This document shows, piece after piece, positions 63,135-64,000 of a DNA stretch of 64,000 nt (the stretch's first letter is position 1; each line of letters starts with the position of its first letter). The notes beneath the pieces were generated by a model that saw only the letters and a list, made by a program, of their open reading frames with translations, searched no databases and was not told the origin of the DNA. Source of the DNA: Priestia megaterium (GTDB taxonomy: Bacteria; Bacillota; Bacilli; Bacillales; Bacillaceae_H); NCBI RefSeq assembly GCF_023824195.1, contig NZ_CP085442.1:658001-722000 (forward strand). Direction: 5' to 3'. The translations under genes and the position numbers were made by a program.

Positions 63135-64000
63135 TTACACTTTTTTTATAAACGTCTTCAGGAATCTTGAAGGATAAGCAGTTTTACCTCTTCTAGTTTG
63201 CGGAACGGATAAGTAAAGTGAATTTTGTGCACGCGTCATTGCTACATATAAAAGGCGGCGTTCTTCTTGAAGCGGCATATCATCTCCGCCTCGATAAGCT
63301 TCGAGTGCATAATCATGAGGCAATCCTCCATCTACACTGCTCAGTACGTATACATGCTTATATTCAAGACCCTTTGCTCGGTGAATTGTGGTTAGCTGAA
63401 TACTTTCATTAAATTGCTTGCTTAAAGCCTTCATCTCTGTGTTCATGGCAATCATATGATCCACATGCTCTAAGAGTTCAGGGACGGTTTTGAATTTACG
63501 TGCTACAACTTTTAAATCCCGCACGTCATCCGAACCTTTTTCCATCATATTTCCTTCATTTCCGCGTTTTTTAACAAAATCATCGAATCCCATATCTTTA
63601 GAAATGGTCTCAAGTGCCAAAGAAGGAGACATTGATTTTAGCGACTTGAATAAAGGAATTACTTTCTTGAGCTTTTTTTGCTGAAACGGTTTTAAATCTT
63701 GAAGATATTCAAGCGCATCAATAAATGTACCATCATGAAGAATACTTGCTGCTTTTAAGTCATTGACCGCTGTTTTCTTTAAAAAGAGCGCGTTTACTAA
63801 ATCTTGTAGCGAACTTGCGTCATTTGGATTCACGCTCAAGCGTAGAAATGAAAGTAAACTTCGAACCATTCGTCTTTTATAAAACGAATCCGCATCTTGT
63901 TCGATTGAAAATGGCAGGTTTGACTGCGATAAACGTTCAAAGATGGCGCGTGAAGAAGCGTGAGTTCGGTACAAGACCGCGAAGTCAGTTGGAGAAGCCC
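63135..64000 (-). CDS. yjcD: UvrD/Rep-family DNA helicase, C-terminal part (YjcD-like; 5' end outside window)
   Basis: An SF1A helicase fragment of about 288 residues that stays open to the window edge: the frame continues upstream through SPTDFAVLYRTHASSRAIFERL, which is motif IV. Motif V is LTTIHRAKGLEYKHVYVLSSVDGG and motif VI is EERRLLYVAMTRAQNSLYLSVP. The apparent TTG start at 63974 is internal. Position after spoVIF agrees with B. subtilis yjcD. The C-terminus ends shortly after motif VI (YPSRFLKTFIKKV), so it lacks the long PcrA tail. Confidence 0.9.
   Translation of the reverse strand, partial: ASPTDFAVLYRTHASSRAIFERLSQSNLPFSIEQDADSFYKRRMVRSLLSFLRLSVNPNDASSLQDLVNALFLKKTAVNDLKAASILHDGTFIDALEYLQDLKPFQQKKLKKVIPLFKSLKSMSPSLALETISKDMGFDDFVKKRGNEGNMMEKGSDDVRDLKVVARKFKTVPELLEHVDHMIAMNTEMKALSKQFNESIQLTTIHRAKGLEYKHVYVLSSVDGGLPHDYALEAYRGGDDMPLQEERRLLYVAMTRAQNSLYLSVPQTRRGKTAYPSRFLKTFIKKV

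Noticed and set aside
62897..63170. Short plus-strand frames in the 62.9-63.2 kb region
   Set aside because: They lie in repeat element copy C and the 3' end of the helicase gene and have no ribosome sites; similar frames appear in copy A for the same reason.

Overview
The window is chromosomal DNA from a low-GC, endospore-forming member of the Bacillaceae, most likely Priestia (Bacillus) megaterium or a close relative. The gene order follows the Bacillus subtilis argF-comZ-fabHF-app-trpS-opp-spx-mecA-yjbF..yjbQ-cotO-yjcA-spoVIF-yjcD segment. It differs by features absent from B. subtilis 168: a CtsR-type clpB, a cardiolipin synthase between mecA and coiA, and a malonate transporter pair. This assignment rests on recognised proteins and synteny; no database search was run.

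Layout. 1-2715: end of the arginine operon (carB-argF), an SDR protein and yjzC. 2755-10804: a block lying between yjzC and yjzD, with clpB, a small unknown gene, an AraC regulator facing galK-galT, and a YkwC-like dehydrogenase. 11008-17070: yjzD, yjaU, yjaV, comZ (no med gene), the FapR-type fabH-fabF operon and yjaZ. 17297-31631: two complete oligopeptide ABC importers (appDFABC and oppABCDF) flanking yjbA and a T-box-controlled trpS. 31913-39514: yjbC, two amino-acid permeases, spx, and a LysR regulator with madL-madM. 39611-46542: terC, mecA, cls, coiA, pepF and a small membrane gene. 46646-53510: the RoxS/RsaE small RNA, spxH-yjbI, cwlQ-yjbK, yjbL, the small alarmone synthetase, NAD kinase, an RluD-type pseudouridine synthase and prpE. 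53688-57082: mgtE and a CPA2 cation/proton antiporter. 57438-61858: sporulation genes (cotO, yjcA, several unrecognised or low-complexity small proteins, a YjcZ-type peptide, spoVIF), with three sigma-K-like promoters. 61906-64000: a broken M48 protease gene and the 3' part of a UvrD-like helicase gene running off the window.

How the genes work together. Several genes meet in the competence/Clp network: ComZ, MecA and CoiA act in competence, and Spx with its adaptor SpxH links to ClpXP. Peptide import, amino-acid permeases, PepF and CodY/ScoC-like sites fit nitrogen scavenging. Galactose and malonate genes each carry a good catabolite-responsive element.

Most notable non-coding structure: three copies of a terminal-inverted-repeat element (34298-34649, 57127-57294, 62838-63131). 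Each sits just after a stop codon in the same orientation relative to the upstream gene. Their hairpin stems differ in sequence between copies but stay self-complementary.
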